Notes: generated by a model not told the origin, from the sequence alone. A stretch of 64,000 nt of DNA from Streptomyces sp. R41 (GCF_041053055.1 NZ_CP163443.1:8973001-9037000), one strand, 5' to 3'. Counted from the stretch's first letter, positions 7,907 through 16,523 are shown. Numbers and translations: made by a program.

Positions 7907-7938
7907 GGGGCCCTGGTGTCGTACGACACCAGGGCCCC
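7907..7938 (+). promoter_or_regulatory. Perfect 32-bp palindrome before MerR copy B
   Basis: A perfect palindrome of two 16-base arms ends 26 bases before the ATG at 7965. The outer arms equal those of the hairpin at 4271-4303. Near the loop a C-G pair in copy A is a T-A pair here, so pairing is kept. It could act as RNA hairpin or as a protein-binding site. Confidence 0.7.
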
Positions 7939-7964
7939 CAAAGCGTGTTCCACAGAGAGGTGCA

Positions 7965-8303
7965 ATGACAGCAGACGACACCTTCGGCCGTCTCGATGAC
8001 GACGACTATCCCGCCTACACCATGGGCCGGGCCGCCGAGATGCTCGGCACCACCCAGGGCTTCCTCCGCGCCATCGGCGAAGCCCGCCTGATCACCCCGC
8101 TTCGCTCCGCGGGCGGGCACCGCCGCTACTCCCGCTACCAACTGCGCATCGCCGCCCGGGCCCGGGAGCTCGTCGACCGCGGGACCCCGATCGAGGCCGC
8201 CTGCCGGATCGTCATCCTCGAAGACCAGCTTGAGGAAGCCAAGCGCATCGACGCCGAATACCGCCGCGCCGCCGAATCGACGAATCCCACAGCCGCGTCC
8301 TGA
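7965..8303 (+). CDS. MerR-type helix-turn-helix protein, copy B
   Basis: Paralogue of the gene at 4329, also 112 residues, with the same acidic N-terminus, MerR winged helix (TPLRSAGGHRRYSRYQLRI) and C-terminal coiled coil. GAGAGGTGCA precedes the ATG. No effector-binding domain is present. Both copies keep intact frames and ribosome binding sites, so both are probably expressed. The leader and hairpin came with the duplication. The regulated targets cannot be read from sequence; the palindromes upstream could be autoregulatory sites. Confidence 0.85.
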   Translation: MTADDTFGRLDDDDYPAYTMGRAAEMLGTTQGFLRAIGEARLITPLRSAGGHRRYSRYQLRIAARARELVDRGTPIEAACRIVILEDQLEEAKRIDAEYRRAAESTNPTAAS

Positions 8304-8395
8304 GACGGCTGGGACCTGCGGCTTTCCCGGCAGCTTCGTCGCTGCCGCTCACGCACGCTGCCCGGGACGCAAACGCAGCTTGCAGGAGCAGACGT

Positions 8396-9043
8396 TCAGA
8401 CGCTGGTCCAGGCGTCGAGGAAGGCCGTCCGTCCAGCCGGATCGTCCGACCTGCGGTCTGCAGGCAGGACGCGCCAGGCGGTGAGCTCGAGATCTCGGAG
8501 CCACAGTTCTCCGATGACCTGTGTTTTGAGCTCGGACAGATGGTCGGACTCGACGAGGGCCTGACCGATCACCTCCCCGGCAGCGACGCGCTGGGGCGGG
8601 GTCATCTCATCGACGGCCGAGAGGACCTGCCGGGCCAGGACGGTTCCCTCTCCTGCCAGCGAACGCAGCACCAGAGCCTTGATGTTGACGGGCAGCAGGT
8701 ACGCGGTGACCGACGACCTCCACAGGTCCGACCAAAAGCGTTCTCCTGCCTTGGTGGGGGCAGGCAGCGCGGCCAGCAGCCCGAGGAGATGGCCGGTGGC
8801 CGCATAGCCATCGGAGTGGGCAGCTGCGACGACTGCGACGCGCTCCACATCGAGATGGCCTTGCTTCGAGATGCGAAGCCAGGCCCAATCGGTGTTCCAG
8901 CTGGTGCGCGAGGGGGGCGGATACGTGGGGGCGGGCCTCGGGAAGCATCGGCGATCCTTCTCGCGTATGCGAGCGGAGATGCCCGTTCGGGAGCCCTGAT
9001 CGTTCCCATGACCAGCCGATCTACTCGGCTTCGGCAGGCCCAA
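8396..9043 (-). CDS. Hypothetical protein, probably N-terminally degraded
   Basis: The C-terminal ~165 residues look like a real soluble helical protein (HLDVERVAVVAAAHSDGYAA, VIGQALVESDHLSELKTQV), while the first ~50 residues are Arg/Pro/Ser-rich and look like non-coding sequence read through. No ribosome binding site is evident at 9043. It may be the C-terminal piece of a longer gene. I do not recognise the family. It sits between the MerR copy and an IS1182 fragment. Confidence 0.4.
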   Translation of the reverse strand: MGLPKPSRSAGHGNDQGSRTGISARIREKDRRCFPRPAPTYPPPSRTSWNTDWAWLRISKQGHLDVERVAVVAAAHSDGYAATGHLLGLLAALPAPTKAGERFWSDLWRSSVTAYLLPVNIKALVLRSLAGEGTVLARQVLSAVDEMTPPQRVAAGEVIGQALVESDHLSELKTQVIGELWLRDLELTAWRVLPADRRSDDPAGRTAFLDAWTSV

Positions 9044-9245
9044 TTGGCGACCGGATCACCGGGCTGGCGGAATAGCCCGTGCTCGGCGACTGGGCCTGGG
9101 GTTCGGGACCGGCCTCCCATCATGCTGTCCGGGTGAGGTCTCAGCTTGACTCTGTCGGGGATCTTGGAGTTTCCAGGTGCGCCGGCATGATCAGCAGGCA
9201 TGCTCGGGGCTGTTTCGAAGACCGTTGCAGTTGTCGAGGTGTCCG

Positions 9246-9965
9246 TTGTCGCTCCATCCCCGTTCCGGTGAGCAAGTCCCGTCTCTGACCGCGCACGCGC
9301 GGGCGAGCAACCCGGGCGGTACGACTGCGATGTGGGTGAGAGACCGGCTGGACGAGCTGTGGTGCGACGAGGACTTCGCCGACTGGTACCCGCGTGATGG
9401 GCGTCCGGGTCTGTCGCCCGCCCAGCTGGCGACTGTCTGCGTGCTGCAGTTCCTGCTCGGCCTGTCGGACCGGCAGGCAGCGGAAGCGGTCCGCTGCCGC
9501 ATGGACTTCAAGTACGCCATGGCCCTGGAACTGGACGATCCCGGCTTCCATCACAGCGTGCTGGCCGACTTCCGCAACCGTCTCGCCGAAGGCGACCGCG
9601 CCGACCGCCTCCTCGACCTCGCGCTGGCCCGCCTCAAGGAGGCCGGGCTGGTGCGCGAGCGCACCACGCAGCGCACCGACTCCACCCACGTCCTGGCCGC
9701 AGTGCGCGACCTGACCCGGCTGGAACTGGTCACCGAGGCCGTCCGTGCCGTGCTGGAAGAAGTGGCCCGCACCGCTTCGCACCTCTTGACCGGCCTGGTC
9801 GACGAGGACTGGGGACGCCGCTACGGCCGGCCGGTCCGTCTGGGCAAGAACCCCACCCGGCCCAAGACCAGGATCCTCACCGCCGGTGACGACGCCTGCC
9901 GACTGCTGGAGCATCTTCACCGGCACGAACCGGGTTACCGGCCCGGCCCACAGGTCGAGGCGCTT
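9246..9965 (+). pseudogene. IS1182-family transposase, 3' truncated
   Basis: The N-terminal and early catalytic parts of an IS1182 transposase are clear: ARASNPGGTTAMWVRDRLD, GLSDRQAAEAVR, and TQRTDSTHVLAAVRDL with the first catalytic Asp. Sequence continues to GPQVEAL at about 9965 and then breaks; the rest of the DDE domain is missing. The likely start is TTG at 9246 with GAGGTG about 4 bases before it, followed by SLHPRS. It is inactive. The frame continues into an unrelated tail. Confidence 0.75.
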
Positions 9966-10049
9966 TTCGGCTTCCACGAGGTCTTCCACGCGCTGACCGT
10001 GGCGGCCTTCACCGCGCACTACACCGCCATCTCCCTGGCCACCTACTGA
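9966..10049 (+). pseudogene. Hemolysin III (PAQR-like) C-terminal remnant fused to the transposase
   Basis: The last 27 residues of the open frame (FGFHEVFHALTVAAF...) are the C-terminal membrane segment of hemolysin III / PAQR-family proteins, which end with a conserved G-x-H-E-x-F-H motif. It is joined in frame to the broken IS1182 transposase, so a deletion between the two genes created the chimera. The chimera has no expected function. Confidence 0.55.
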
Positions 10050-10536
10050 CCGCGACAACGTTCTGGCTCGCGCCGCTCGTCACACGCGTTGCCGCGCTGG
10101 TCGCGACGGGCCGGGCGGCCGTCGTCGAGAGCATCGCGCCACTCGCGAAAGCCGTCCGTCCCTCCGGCCTGCAAGTTGGCCTGCGAACGTGTTCACGCTG
10201 ACACGTGCGAAAACGACGCCGCTGATCGTCAGAGCGGCTAGGGCACGCGCCGGATGCTGTTGCCGCGGGCCTGCCGATCGGCAGCGTCGTAGATTCTGCT
10301 GAAGTCAAGGCAGCCATGCTGCGGAACTCCTCCCGGGGCGCCCTACCAAGTCTGAGGCGCCGAATGTCACCGGGCTTCGGAGCTTGGGCTGTACCTTTCG
10401 GCGTGCGCCACGTCCAGCCGTAGTTCATGCGGCCATGGGATCCGACCCCGGTACCGGGTTCGGACTGGGAGGTGTGCGGGAAGCGGCGACTCCGCACGTG
10501 CCCCACCAACTTCTCCCACCGTGAGGTGACACGGAG
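10050..10536. other. No gene recognised
   Basis: About 490 bases without a supportable gene. Long frames on both strands are Arg/Ser/Pro-rich shadows. One short sequence, TGCGAAAACG followed by GCCGCTG and TCAG, occurs near 10205 and again near 11307, possibly old ends of a mobile element. Confidence 0.4.
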
Positions 10537-10539
10537 GTC

Positions 10540-10701
10540 ATTCTTCGCCTGCTGGTCACTGTGGCCATGGTGCTCGGCATCATCGGAGTGGTGGCGAAGG
10601 GCCTGCTCCAACTCTTGGTCAACGGTGTGGTGGTTTTGGTCGCCGACTTCGTCCTGCTCGGCCTGCGTATGGGCCGCCGCCGCAGGCGCCTGCCCCGGTG
10701 A
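10540..10701 (+). pseudogene. Small membrane protein, eroded copy (no good start)
   Basis: The frame ending at 10701 encodes a two-segment hydrophobic protein (VLGIIGVVAKGLLQLLV then GVVVLVADFVLLGLRM) and a basic end GRRRRRLPR. It is clearly related to the intact gene at 24726-24896. A GGAGG lies at 10533-10537 but the expected start is missing: the first in-frame codon after it is ATT, and about eight bases between Shine-Dalgarno and start seem lost relative to the other copy. GTG at 10561 or ATG at 10567 could be used weakly. Confidence 0.45.
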
Positions 10702-11419
10702 CGCGGTCACCCGGGGGAGAGTCCATCGCCCAGGCGTGGTGGGGCCCGTCCGCGACGGTGCGGAGGCGTCGGTGAGGTCGGCGCCGGTGTCGGCGTTCCG
10801 CCGGGAGTGGCCGGTCACGAGCAGCAGAGGCGCGCACCGCCGGGTGTACCAACTCGGCGAGGCGAGATAGGCCGTCGGCCATGACGCTCGTTTGACGCTC
10901 TGAGCGCCTGACACAGTGGATGCACGACCCGCAGAATGCCTCTGACCTGGTGTTTCCCCCGGTTCGACTCGGGATGACATCCTTTCGATGACTCATCGTG
11001 TGGAGTGCGTTGCGATCCTTGAACCGGCGAATAAGGTCCTTTGACCTGCTGCCTTATGCGTGCACATTATGTGCGGTGTGGGTGCTACGGGCGGAATCTT
11101 GATGCTGAAATAACGCTTGTGACGCTCGTCCTGATGAATGATCAAGGGCTACGCGTCGCTGGTCAAACGGTCTGCCGGCTACGCGGGTATGGCAGGTGTT
11201 GCCAGGGATGCCGGGGTGCCAAGAGGTCTTGTTAAGCCATGTGTGTGAAGCGCCCAGCAGGTTCATCGTCTCATGGTGGTACATGCGCCGTACCTGAGCT
11301 GACCTGCGAAAACGGGACCGCTGTCAGCGGTGGGCGGCGACATGGTCCGTGAATAGCCCGGATCTTGGTCTCGGACATGCGACCCAGACCATCCCCGGGC
11401 TTCCAGCAGAAGCAGCAGG
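10702..11419. other. No gene recognised
   Basis: About 720 bases with no supportable coding region. The part around 11040-11260 is less GC-rich than its surroundings, which suggests foreign or decaying sequence. Confidence 0.4.
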
Positions 11420-11641
11420 TTACTGTCGCGGTTTGACGTGCTCAGGTGCCAGGGGCTCGGTCAGCAGGGGGTTGGACATGAGGTAGATCTGCCCGACGGC
11501 CAGGTAGTTCGCCGCCCGCCAGTGGGCGTCCAGCGCGCTCAGTTCCTCCTCGTCGAGACGGTCGAGGCCGGTGGGAGTGTCGAGCGTGTCGCGGGAGGTC
11601 TCGCGACGAGGGCCGAGTGGCATGACGAACCCTTCTTGCAA
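11420..11641 (-). pseudogene. 5' fragment of a phosphoketolase gene
   Basis: The 73-residue frame has the N-terminus of xylulose-5-phosphate/fructose-6-phosphate phosphoketolase: LSALDAHWRAANYLAVGQIY then NPLLTEPLAPEHVKPR. Full-length enzymes have about 790-800 residues; here the reading stops right after HVKPRQ, so only the first tenth remains. The rest is not elsewhere in the window. It follows the GAF-ANTAR genes on the same strand, 10 bases away, and marks a deletion breakpoint at about 11420. Confidence 0.7.
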
Positions 11642-11650
11642 GACCGCTGC

Positions 11651-12376
11651 TCAGGAAGTTCGGGAGCTGAGGTCGGGGAGGAACTCGGTTTCGTCGATGA
11701 AGGCGCGGGCGACGTCCGAGAGGCGGCGGTTGTGGGAGCGGGCGTAGGCCCTGAGGGCGGTGAAGGCCTGTTCCATGTCCGTGTGGCGGCGTTCGGCGAG
11801 TTTTCCCTTTGCCTGTTCGATCAGGACGCGGCTGGTGAGGGCTGTCTGCAACTGGTCGTTGAGGAGCGTGCTGCGCTCGGTGGTGCGTTGTTGTAGCAGG
11901 CTGATGGTGGCGACGTCGGCGAGGGCCTGGGCGAAGGGCGTGGTTGCCGGACTGATGGGCGCCGGGGTGGTGTGGAAGAGGTTGAGGGCGCCGACGACCT
12001 CGTCGCGCAGCCGCATGGGCAGCGCCTGTACGGCGGTGAAGCCGCTGCGCTGGGCCTGGGCGGTGAACAGGGGCCAGCGGGCGGCCTCGTCGCGCAGGTC
12101 ATGGACGGAGACCGCGATTCCGGTGTGGAAGCAGTCCAGGCAGGGGCCTTCGTGGTTCTGGAGCTGGAAGAGTTCTAGGAGGCGCACCCGTTCGTCGGAG
12201 GCGGCCATGACGCGCAGCACGCCGTCACGGTCGGCGAGCAGGACGCCCGCCGCGCTCGCGTCGAGCAGGTCGACGCAGCGGTCGGTGAGCAGGCGCAGGA
12301 AGTCCATGAGGTCGAAGTCGGCGACGAGACTGTCCGCCAGCTCGACAAACGTCCGGGCCATCAGCTGTTCCTTCAT
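11651..12376 (-). CDS. GAF-ANTAR regulator (type 2), module copy 1
   Basis: A 241-residue protein with an N-terminal GAF domain (about 20-155, with EGPCLDCFHTG and LPMRLRDEVVGALNLFH) and a C-terminal ANTAR RNA-binding domain (about 170-230, with LIEQAKGKLAERRH and AYARSHNRRLSDVARAFID). ANTAR proteins bind paired hairpins in mRNA leaders and prevent termination; the GAF domain supplies a signal. The start at 12376 has AGAGGTG 6 bases upstream. It is the last gene of the damaged module and is closely similar to the protein at 30298. It looks intact. Confidence 0.85.
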   Translation of the reverse strand: MKEQLMARTFVELADSLVADFDLMDFLRLLTDRCVDLLDASAAGVLLADRDGVLRVMAASDERVRLLELFQLQNHEGPCLDCFHTGIAVSVHDLRDEAARWPLFTAQAQRSGFTAVQALPMRLRDEVVGALNLFHTTPAPISPATTPFAQALADVATISLLQQRTTERSTLLNDQLQTALTSRVLIEQAKGKLAERRHTDMEQAFTALRAYARSHNRRLSDVARAFIDETEFLPDLSSRTS

Positions 12377-12407
12377 CGTGCGCACCTCTGTGCGTGGGGC
12401 GTGAGCA

Positions 12408-13253
12408 TCAGGGCTCCTCGTCGGGCGGTCGCGCATCGGGCGGTTGTGCGTCGGTGGGGCGTGCGTCCAGCGGTTGGATGTCGGGAGTCGTGTCCGGGGG
12501 GAGGCGGAGCCGATGAGCGACCACGTCGGCGGCGACCACCGAGATCCGTGTCTCCCGGGCGTACGCGTGGGCGCGCAGCCGGATGAAGGCTTCCTCGAAG
12601 CCGATGCCGAGCTGGACCATGAGGATGCCGGTGGCCTGGTCGATCTCGGCGCGGTAGCCGCCCAGGTCGTCGAAGGGCGCGGTGTCCGGCCGGTCGGCAC
12701 CGGACGTGCTCGGGCCGGCCCTGCCGGTGTCGGACAGGACACCTGTCTCACTGACCCGGGCATCGAGCAGAAGCAACGTGGCGGTGTCGGCGAAGGCCAT
12801 CGCGTCGGCCACCTCGTCCGCGTCCAGCTCGACCGAGCCGCTGGAGTACAGGTCGAGTACGCCGGGACTGACGGTCCCGATCCGCAGGGGGAAGGCGAAG
12901 ACCGCTCTGGCTCCGGCTTCCAGGGCCGCGTCGGCGAACACCGTCCAATGCCGCTGGAGTTCACCGGCCAACAGGTCGGGGCAGAGGACCGTCGAGCCGA
13001 GGACATGGGCGTCCACGCACGGTCCCTCGCCCAGTGTGAGCTGGAGTTCTTCCAGCTGCTGACTGACGGAGTCGGTGCTGCACAGCGGATGACTCGCCCG
13101 CCCGCGGGACATCGCGGACATCCCAGCCCCGCCGACCGGCAGTGCCGCCACTGCCGCCGTGCACACGTCGAGGACGCCGACCCGGGCGCCGCGCAGGGCC
13201 GCCTGCTCGGCCACGAGAGCCTGGATCCGCGCCGACCGGCTGCCGGGAATCAT
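12408..13253 (-). CDS. GAF-ANTAR regulator (type 1), module copy 1
   Basis: A 281-residue protein with a GAF-like domain (about 20-165, with LGEGPCVDAHVLGSTVL and GARAVFAFPLRIG) and an ANTAR domain (about 200-250, EIDQATGILMVQLGIGFEEA then LRAHAYARE). The final 30 residues are a repeat-like tail rich in D, A, R and P (five copies of roughly DARPPD). The ATG overlaps the stop of the upstream remnant as ATGA, the same arrangement as in copy 2 at 31855. A 31-base gap separates it from the next GAF-ANTAR gene, so both are co-translated from one mRNA. Confidence 0.82.
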   Translation of the reverse strand: MIPGSRSARIQALVAEQAALRGARVGVLDVCTAAVAALPVGGAGMSAMSRGRASHPLCSTDSVSQQLEELQLTLGEGPCVDAHVLGSTVLCPDLLAGELQRHWTVFADAALEAGARAVFAFPLRIGTVSPGVLDLYSSGSVELDADEVADAMAFADTATLLLLDARVSETGVLSDTGRAGPSTSGADRPDTAPFDDLGGYRAEIDQATGILMVQLGIGFEEAFIRLRAHAYARETRISVVAADVVAHRLRLPPDTTPDIQPLDARPTDAQPPDARPPDEEP

Positions 13254-13695
13254 GGCGATGCCTGGTGCTCGGCGAGCAGCCGTTCCTGCTGCCGCGCGTG
13301 CGAGTGAACCAGGATCCCGCTGAAGGCGATGTCGGTGTCCGTCAGTCGGCCGACGGCGAGTGGGAGTGCTCCGTCGAACCTCAGCCACCAGGGCCGGGCC
13401 GTCACAGCACACCGCCCGGGAGAGGGCCACGGGGGCAGCCGGCTCCCGGCGAAGGCATCCGGGTGGGCGAGGAAGAGGGAGTTGGAGCCGGTGAGGGCGA
13501 CGAGGCGTTCCAACGCCGGGCTGGGACAGTGCAGTTGCAAGGATCCTCCGGCCGCGGCGGTGTGCAGCAAGGCGTGGAGGAAGGTGATGTGCGCGCCAAG
13601 GGCACCGATTTCAGGTTGATCTGACCGGTCAGGCTGACCAGCGCCCGGTTGTCCGTATCGTGCCGGTGGACGTTCAGGATGGGTGGGATACCCAT
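13250..13695 (-). pseudogene. Collapsed STAS and GNAT genes, module copy 1
   Basis: The N-terminal STAS part (ALVSLTGQINLKSVPLA) is in one frame; the C-terminal STAS part (HITFLHALLHTAAAGGSLQL, LVALTGSNSLFLAHPDAF) is in another. About 30 codons between them, including the phosphorylatable Ser region (CDCSGL in copy 2), are missing. It then runs directly into a GNAT piece (WWLRFDGALPLAVGRL...RQQERLLAEHQAS), losing the first 90 and last 50 residues of that gene. Compared with 31852-32939 both genes are broken by deletions. Confidence 0.65.
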
Positions 13696-14216
13696 GGGCA
13701 GGGTGCCTCGGTTCACGAGACCGTGCCGGGTTCCCGGTACGGTCGTATCTGTCGTGCAGGCAGGTGAATGACCGATCCAGCAGCCGATGTTCCGGAGCGT
13801 AGGACCCAGCCGGTTCCCTCGGGGATGCGCGGGACGGGCGGACGGGTGATCCGCTCTCCGCGCGCATGTGGACCAAGCAGTGGTGGCCCGCCGGGGTCTG
13901 GGACGTCCGTACGCAGCATAGTCCTGAGACCGGTCCCACGGTTGGTCCGGGTGAGGGGCACCGCGATGGTCGCACGGCGGTGACCTGGCGGCTCCGATGC
14001 CGTGCCGGGGGCGCTGATCACAGGTGAAACACCGTCAGCCGGGCAGTCGTCCCGGTGTACCGTCCGCGCCGCCGAAGGAGCCTCACCCGCCCCCGCCCCC
14101 GCGCTCGGCGGGAGTGGGCGGCGAGTTGTCGCTCGGCATGCTCCTCGCCGTCCGCGATCATGCCGATGGCCGCGGCGTCGATGACCGTCGGGCTCCGGAA
14201 CTATCAAGGGACGTAG
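13696..14216. other. Intergenic region with shared element
   Basis: About 520 bases between divergent genes. Apart from the shared element at 13890-13920 I see no gene or strong hairpin. Blocks flanking the element resemble the region upstream of the STAS gene at 32939. Confidence 0.45.
13890..13920 (-). promoter_or_regulatory. Shared upstream element, module copy 1
   Basis: On the minus strand this reads TATGCTGCGTACGGACGTCC followed by CAGACCCCGGC. It is nearly identical to elements at 28950-28981 and 33156-33187, each upstream of a related gene. The TATGCT part fits a -10 box for the main sigma factor; the conserved GTACGGACGTCCCAGACCCC part would then lie at the transcript start. Confidence 0.6.
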
Positions 14217-15002
14217 ATGGAGATTCGCAGAGAAGAAGAGGCACGGGCGCCGAAGCGCAAGGTGCTCGACCTGACTGCTGTGCAGGTGGTGGCGAGCGCA
14301 CTCGCGACGGTGGTGGGCGCGGTGCTCGCGTCCCTGCTGGGGGTGACCGGGACGATCATCGGCGCCGCCGTGGTCAGTGCCAGCGCGACCACCGGCGCAG
14401 CGGTCTTCTCGCATGCTTTCCGGCGGACGGGCGAGGGGGTCCGTAGCCGGATGCCGTCGGTGGGAGTACCGAGGACGCCGGGCGAGGAGCGGGCGGAACA
14501 CCGCGCGGACGCCCGGGCGGTGTTCGGGTTACCCGAGGATGCTTCGGTTGCCGACGCGCTACGGCCCTTCGTGCCCTCCGAGGGCGAGTCGGTCACCACA
14601 TATCGGGGTGGATCCCTCAGGAGGTCCCTCGGCTGGAAGAAGTACGCCCTGGCAACGGGCCTGGTGTTCGCCCTGGCGATGGTCACGGTGACCGCGGTGG
14701 AGCTGATCGCGGGCAAGCCGGTGGCGGCCGTGGTCAGGAACGAGCCGGGCAGGGGAACCTCGGTGGGCGGTGGCTCGGCCGGTAGCCGTGGTCCCGCGGA
14801 CAGCGTGACACCCACCCCGGGTGCGTCCAGTGGCTCGGCGCCGCAGACGGGCAGCTCCGCCTCGCCGGACGCGAGCGCGGCGCCGGACACCGCTTCCGGT
14901 CCCAGCCCGAGTCACAGTCCCAGCTCCAGTCCCACGGTTTCGGCGTCCTCCGGGCCGTCCAGCAGCGGTGCCGTGAGCAGTTCCGACGTCACCGCTCATT
15001 GA
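14217..15002 (+). CDS. Membrane protein with Ser/Pro-rich tail
   Basis: A 261-residue protein: basic N-terminus (about 20 residues), a Gly/Ala-rich hydrophobic segment at about 21-60 (ASALATVVGAVLASLLGVTG), a soluble stretch of 75 residues, a second membrane segment at about 145-168 (YALATGLVFALAMVTVTAVE) and an extracytoplasmic Ser/Pro/Gly-rich tail of about 85 residues. AAGGGA precedes the ATG. I cannot assign a function; the layout is that of small Streptomyces envelope proteins. Confidence 0.75.
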   Translation: MEIRREEEARAPKRKVLDLTAVQVVASALATVVGAVLASLLGVTGTIIGAAVVSASATTGAAVFSHAFRRTGEGVRSRMPSVGVPRTPGEERAEHRADARAVFGLPEDASVADALRPFVPSEGESVTTYRGGSLRRSLGWKKYALATGLVFALAMVTVTAVELIAGKPVAAVVRNEPGRGTSVGGGSAGSRGPADSVTPTPGASSGSAPQTGSSASPDASAAPDTASGPSPSHSPSSSPTVSASSGPSSSGAVSSSDVTAH

Positions 15003-15033
15003 GTCGGTGACGAGCCGGTCGGCATTCCGCAAG

Positions 15034-15090
15034 ACAGCCGCCGCAGTCCGACCGGCGCGATGTGCGCACTGGTCGGACTGCGGCGGCTGT
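15034..15090. terminator. Bidirectional terminator, perfect 20-bp stem
   Basis: A perfect 20-bp inverted repeat (15034-15053 and 15071-15090) with a 17-base loop between convergent genes. Confidence 0.85.
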
Positions 15091-15112
15091 GCTTCCTGCG
15101 CAGAGGGCAGTG

Positions 15113-15550
15113 TCACTGACTGGCAGGCGCTGCGATGTGCAGCAGCCGTTCTGTGATCTCCCGGTACGACCTGAGCGCGAGCCGTAGTTCCTCGGTCTGC
15201 GCGTTGGTGTCCGGGTCCTGCCAGCCTGTGCGCAGGACGCGCCGTCGTTCTGTGAGGGTGTCGGTGAACCGGGTGACGACCTCGTCGAGGACGGTGTCGG
15301 CCTCTTCCACCGCCTGGCGTGGGCTGTCGACGAAGGTGCCGAGGGCCTGCTGGAGACGCAGGGTGAACTTGTCCCGGTCGCTCTGTGGGACCAGTTCCGG
15401 GCCGAGTTCGCGATCGGAGCTGTCGGCGCTCGTGCCGGGCTCGCGCGGCGCGTGAGCGGGTTCGGTGCGGGGTGTCTGCGGGGCGCTCTGCACCGCGGGA
15501 TCCGCGGCCACGGGCTGGGGTTGCCGTGCGTATTCGGCGTTGTGTGACAT
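15113..15550 (-). CDS. Hypothetical soluble protein, paired with the next gene
   Basis: A 145-residue protein with a disordered first 50 residues and a helical second half (RLQQALGTFVDSPRQAVEEA, VTRFTDTLTERRRVL). That half resembles the middle of the upstream gene product, where WATIQEQFVESPQKAVIEAD occupies the same place, so the two are distant paralogues. Its ATG overlaps the upstream stop as TGATG, so translation is coupled. Function unknown. Confidence 0.75.
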   Translation of the reverse strand: MSHNAEYARQPQPVAADPAVQSAPQTPRTEPAHAPREPGTSADSSDRELGPELVPQSDRDKFTLRLQQALGTFVDSPRQAVEEADTVLDEVVTRFTDTLTERRRVLRTGWQDPDTNAQTEELRLALRSYREITERLLHIAAPASQ

Positions 15551-16173
15551 CACGTGCTGCTTCCCTTCGCGTGGCGTCGGGTCAGTGGCCACGGCGCGTG
15601 CCCCTGGTCCTCGCGGGACGACGCGTCGCGCCGGTCCGGGTCGGCCGGCTGTTCGCCGACCAGCGCCTCGAAGAGGCCTCGGGCTTCGACCATGGCCTCC
15701 CGCATTTCCTCGGTGCCGCTCTGGTCGCGGGCCGCCGCGTGCATGGCGCGGTAGCCCTGGACATGGTGGGAATGGTGGACGGAGAGGGCGGCGATCTGGT
15801 CGTCGAACTGCTCGCAGTCGGGGAAGCCGCGGTCCCCTGCCAGGCGCGCCAGCAGCGCATCCGCCTCGATGACGGCCTTCTGCGGTGATTCGACGAACTG
15901 CTCCTGGATGGTGGCCCATTGAGTCACGTAGTGCTCGCGGACCTCGGGCGACAACGACAGCTCCGCGAGGGAGCCGTGCACCCTCACACGCTCACCGAGT
16001 TCCTGCTCGGCAGCCTTGGTGTCGCCGTCGTGGTCGGCGACGGCACGGTCGTACTGGGGGCCGAAGCGCCGCTTCAGCCCGTGCCCGCCACCGCCTTGCA
16101 TTCGTCCACCTCCGAGATAGAGGAGGGCGGCCAGACCGATGACGATCACAGCGATGATCACGACGGTGAACAT
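15550..16173 (-). CDS. Membrane-anchored protein, function unknown
   Basis: A 207-residue protein with a single N-terminal membrane helix (FTVVIIAVIVIGLAALLYLG) and a helical, charged cytoplasmic domain. I chose the ATG at 16173 because AGAAGG lies just upstream; an in-frame TTG at 16191 is possible. Residues 75-150 (VREHYVTQWATIQEQFVESP and following) resemble the next gene product. A histidine-rich patch (SVHHSHHVQGYRAMH) could bind metal. The pair is translationally coupled and lies among stress-type genes. Confidence 0.78.
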   Translation of the reverse strand: MFTVVIIAVIVIGLAALLYLGGGRMQGGGGHGLKRRFGPQYDRAVADHDGDTKAAEQELGERVRVHGSLAELSLSPEVREHYVTQWATIQEQFVESPQKAVIEADALLARLAGDRGFPDCEQFDDQIAALSVHHSHHVQGYRAMHAAARDQSGTEEMREAMVEARGLFEALVGEQPADPDRRDASSREDQGHAPWPLTRRHAKGSST

Positions 16174-16302
16174 GGCCGCCTTCTCTGACAATCGGTTCGC
16201 GCGTTGGTCTGCTTCATTGCCGTCAATTCCTGTCGGCTCATTGAGCGTTGAGGCCTGCCGGGTGGTGTTCGCACGGTGCAGGAACGGCCCGGGGCCCTTC
16301 TG

Positions 16303-16476
16303 TCACAGCTTGAAGCCGTCCTTGGCGTTGTCGCCCGACTGCTTCAGGTTTCCGGAGACCTGGTCGGTCCTACCGCTCCGCTGTAGTCGCCTGTTGCGGG
16401 TGGTCCGGCCGATGCGTTCGGTGACCAGGCCTCTCAGTGCCTGCGTCTTGTGCTTGATCGTCTGTCCGACGCTCAT
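16303..16476 (-). CDS. CsbD-like stress protein
   Basis: A 57-residue basic hydrophilic protein with the CsbD pattern: KHKTQALRGLVTERIGRTT then VSGNLKQSGDNAKDGFK. CsbD proteins are abundant general-stress proteins, SigB-controlled in Bacillus, and of unknown mechanism. GGAGG lies 7 bases before the ATG. It follows the small hydrophobic gene at 16524 by 47 bases. Confidence 0.75.
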   Translation of the reverse strand: MSVGQTIKHKTQALRGLVTERIGRTTRNRRLQRSGRTDQVSGNLKQSGDNAKDGFKL

Positions 16477-16523
16477 GGCCGGCCTCCTACTGGTTTGCGG
16501 GCGGGATCGAGTCTCGGAGCGGA

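Noticed and set aside
7791..7964. An upstream extension of the MerR copy B frame
   Set aside because: The extra residues are non-coding leader and hairpin; copy A is not open there, and the ribosome site points to 7965.
10950..10975. A tRNA T-arm-like GGTTCGACTC
   Set aside because: Only a 4-bp stem forms and no acceptor, D or anticodon arm fits around it.
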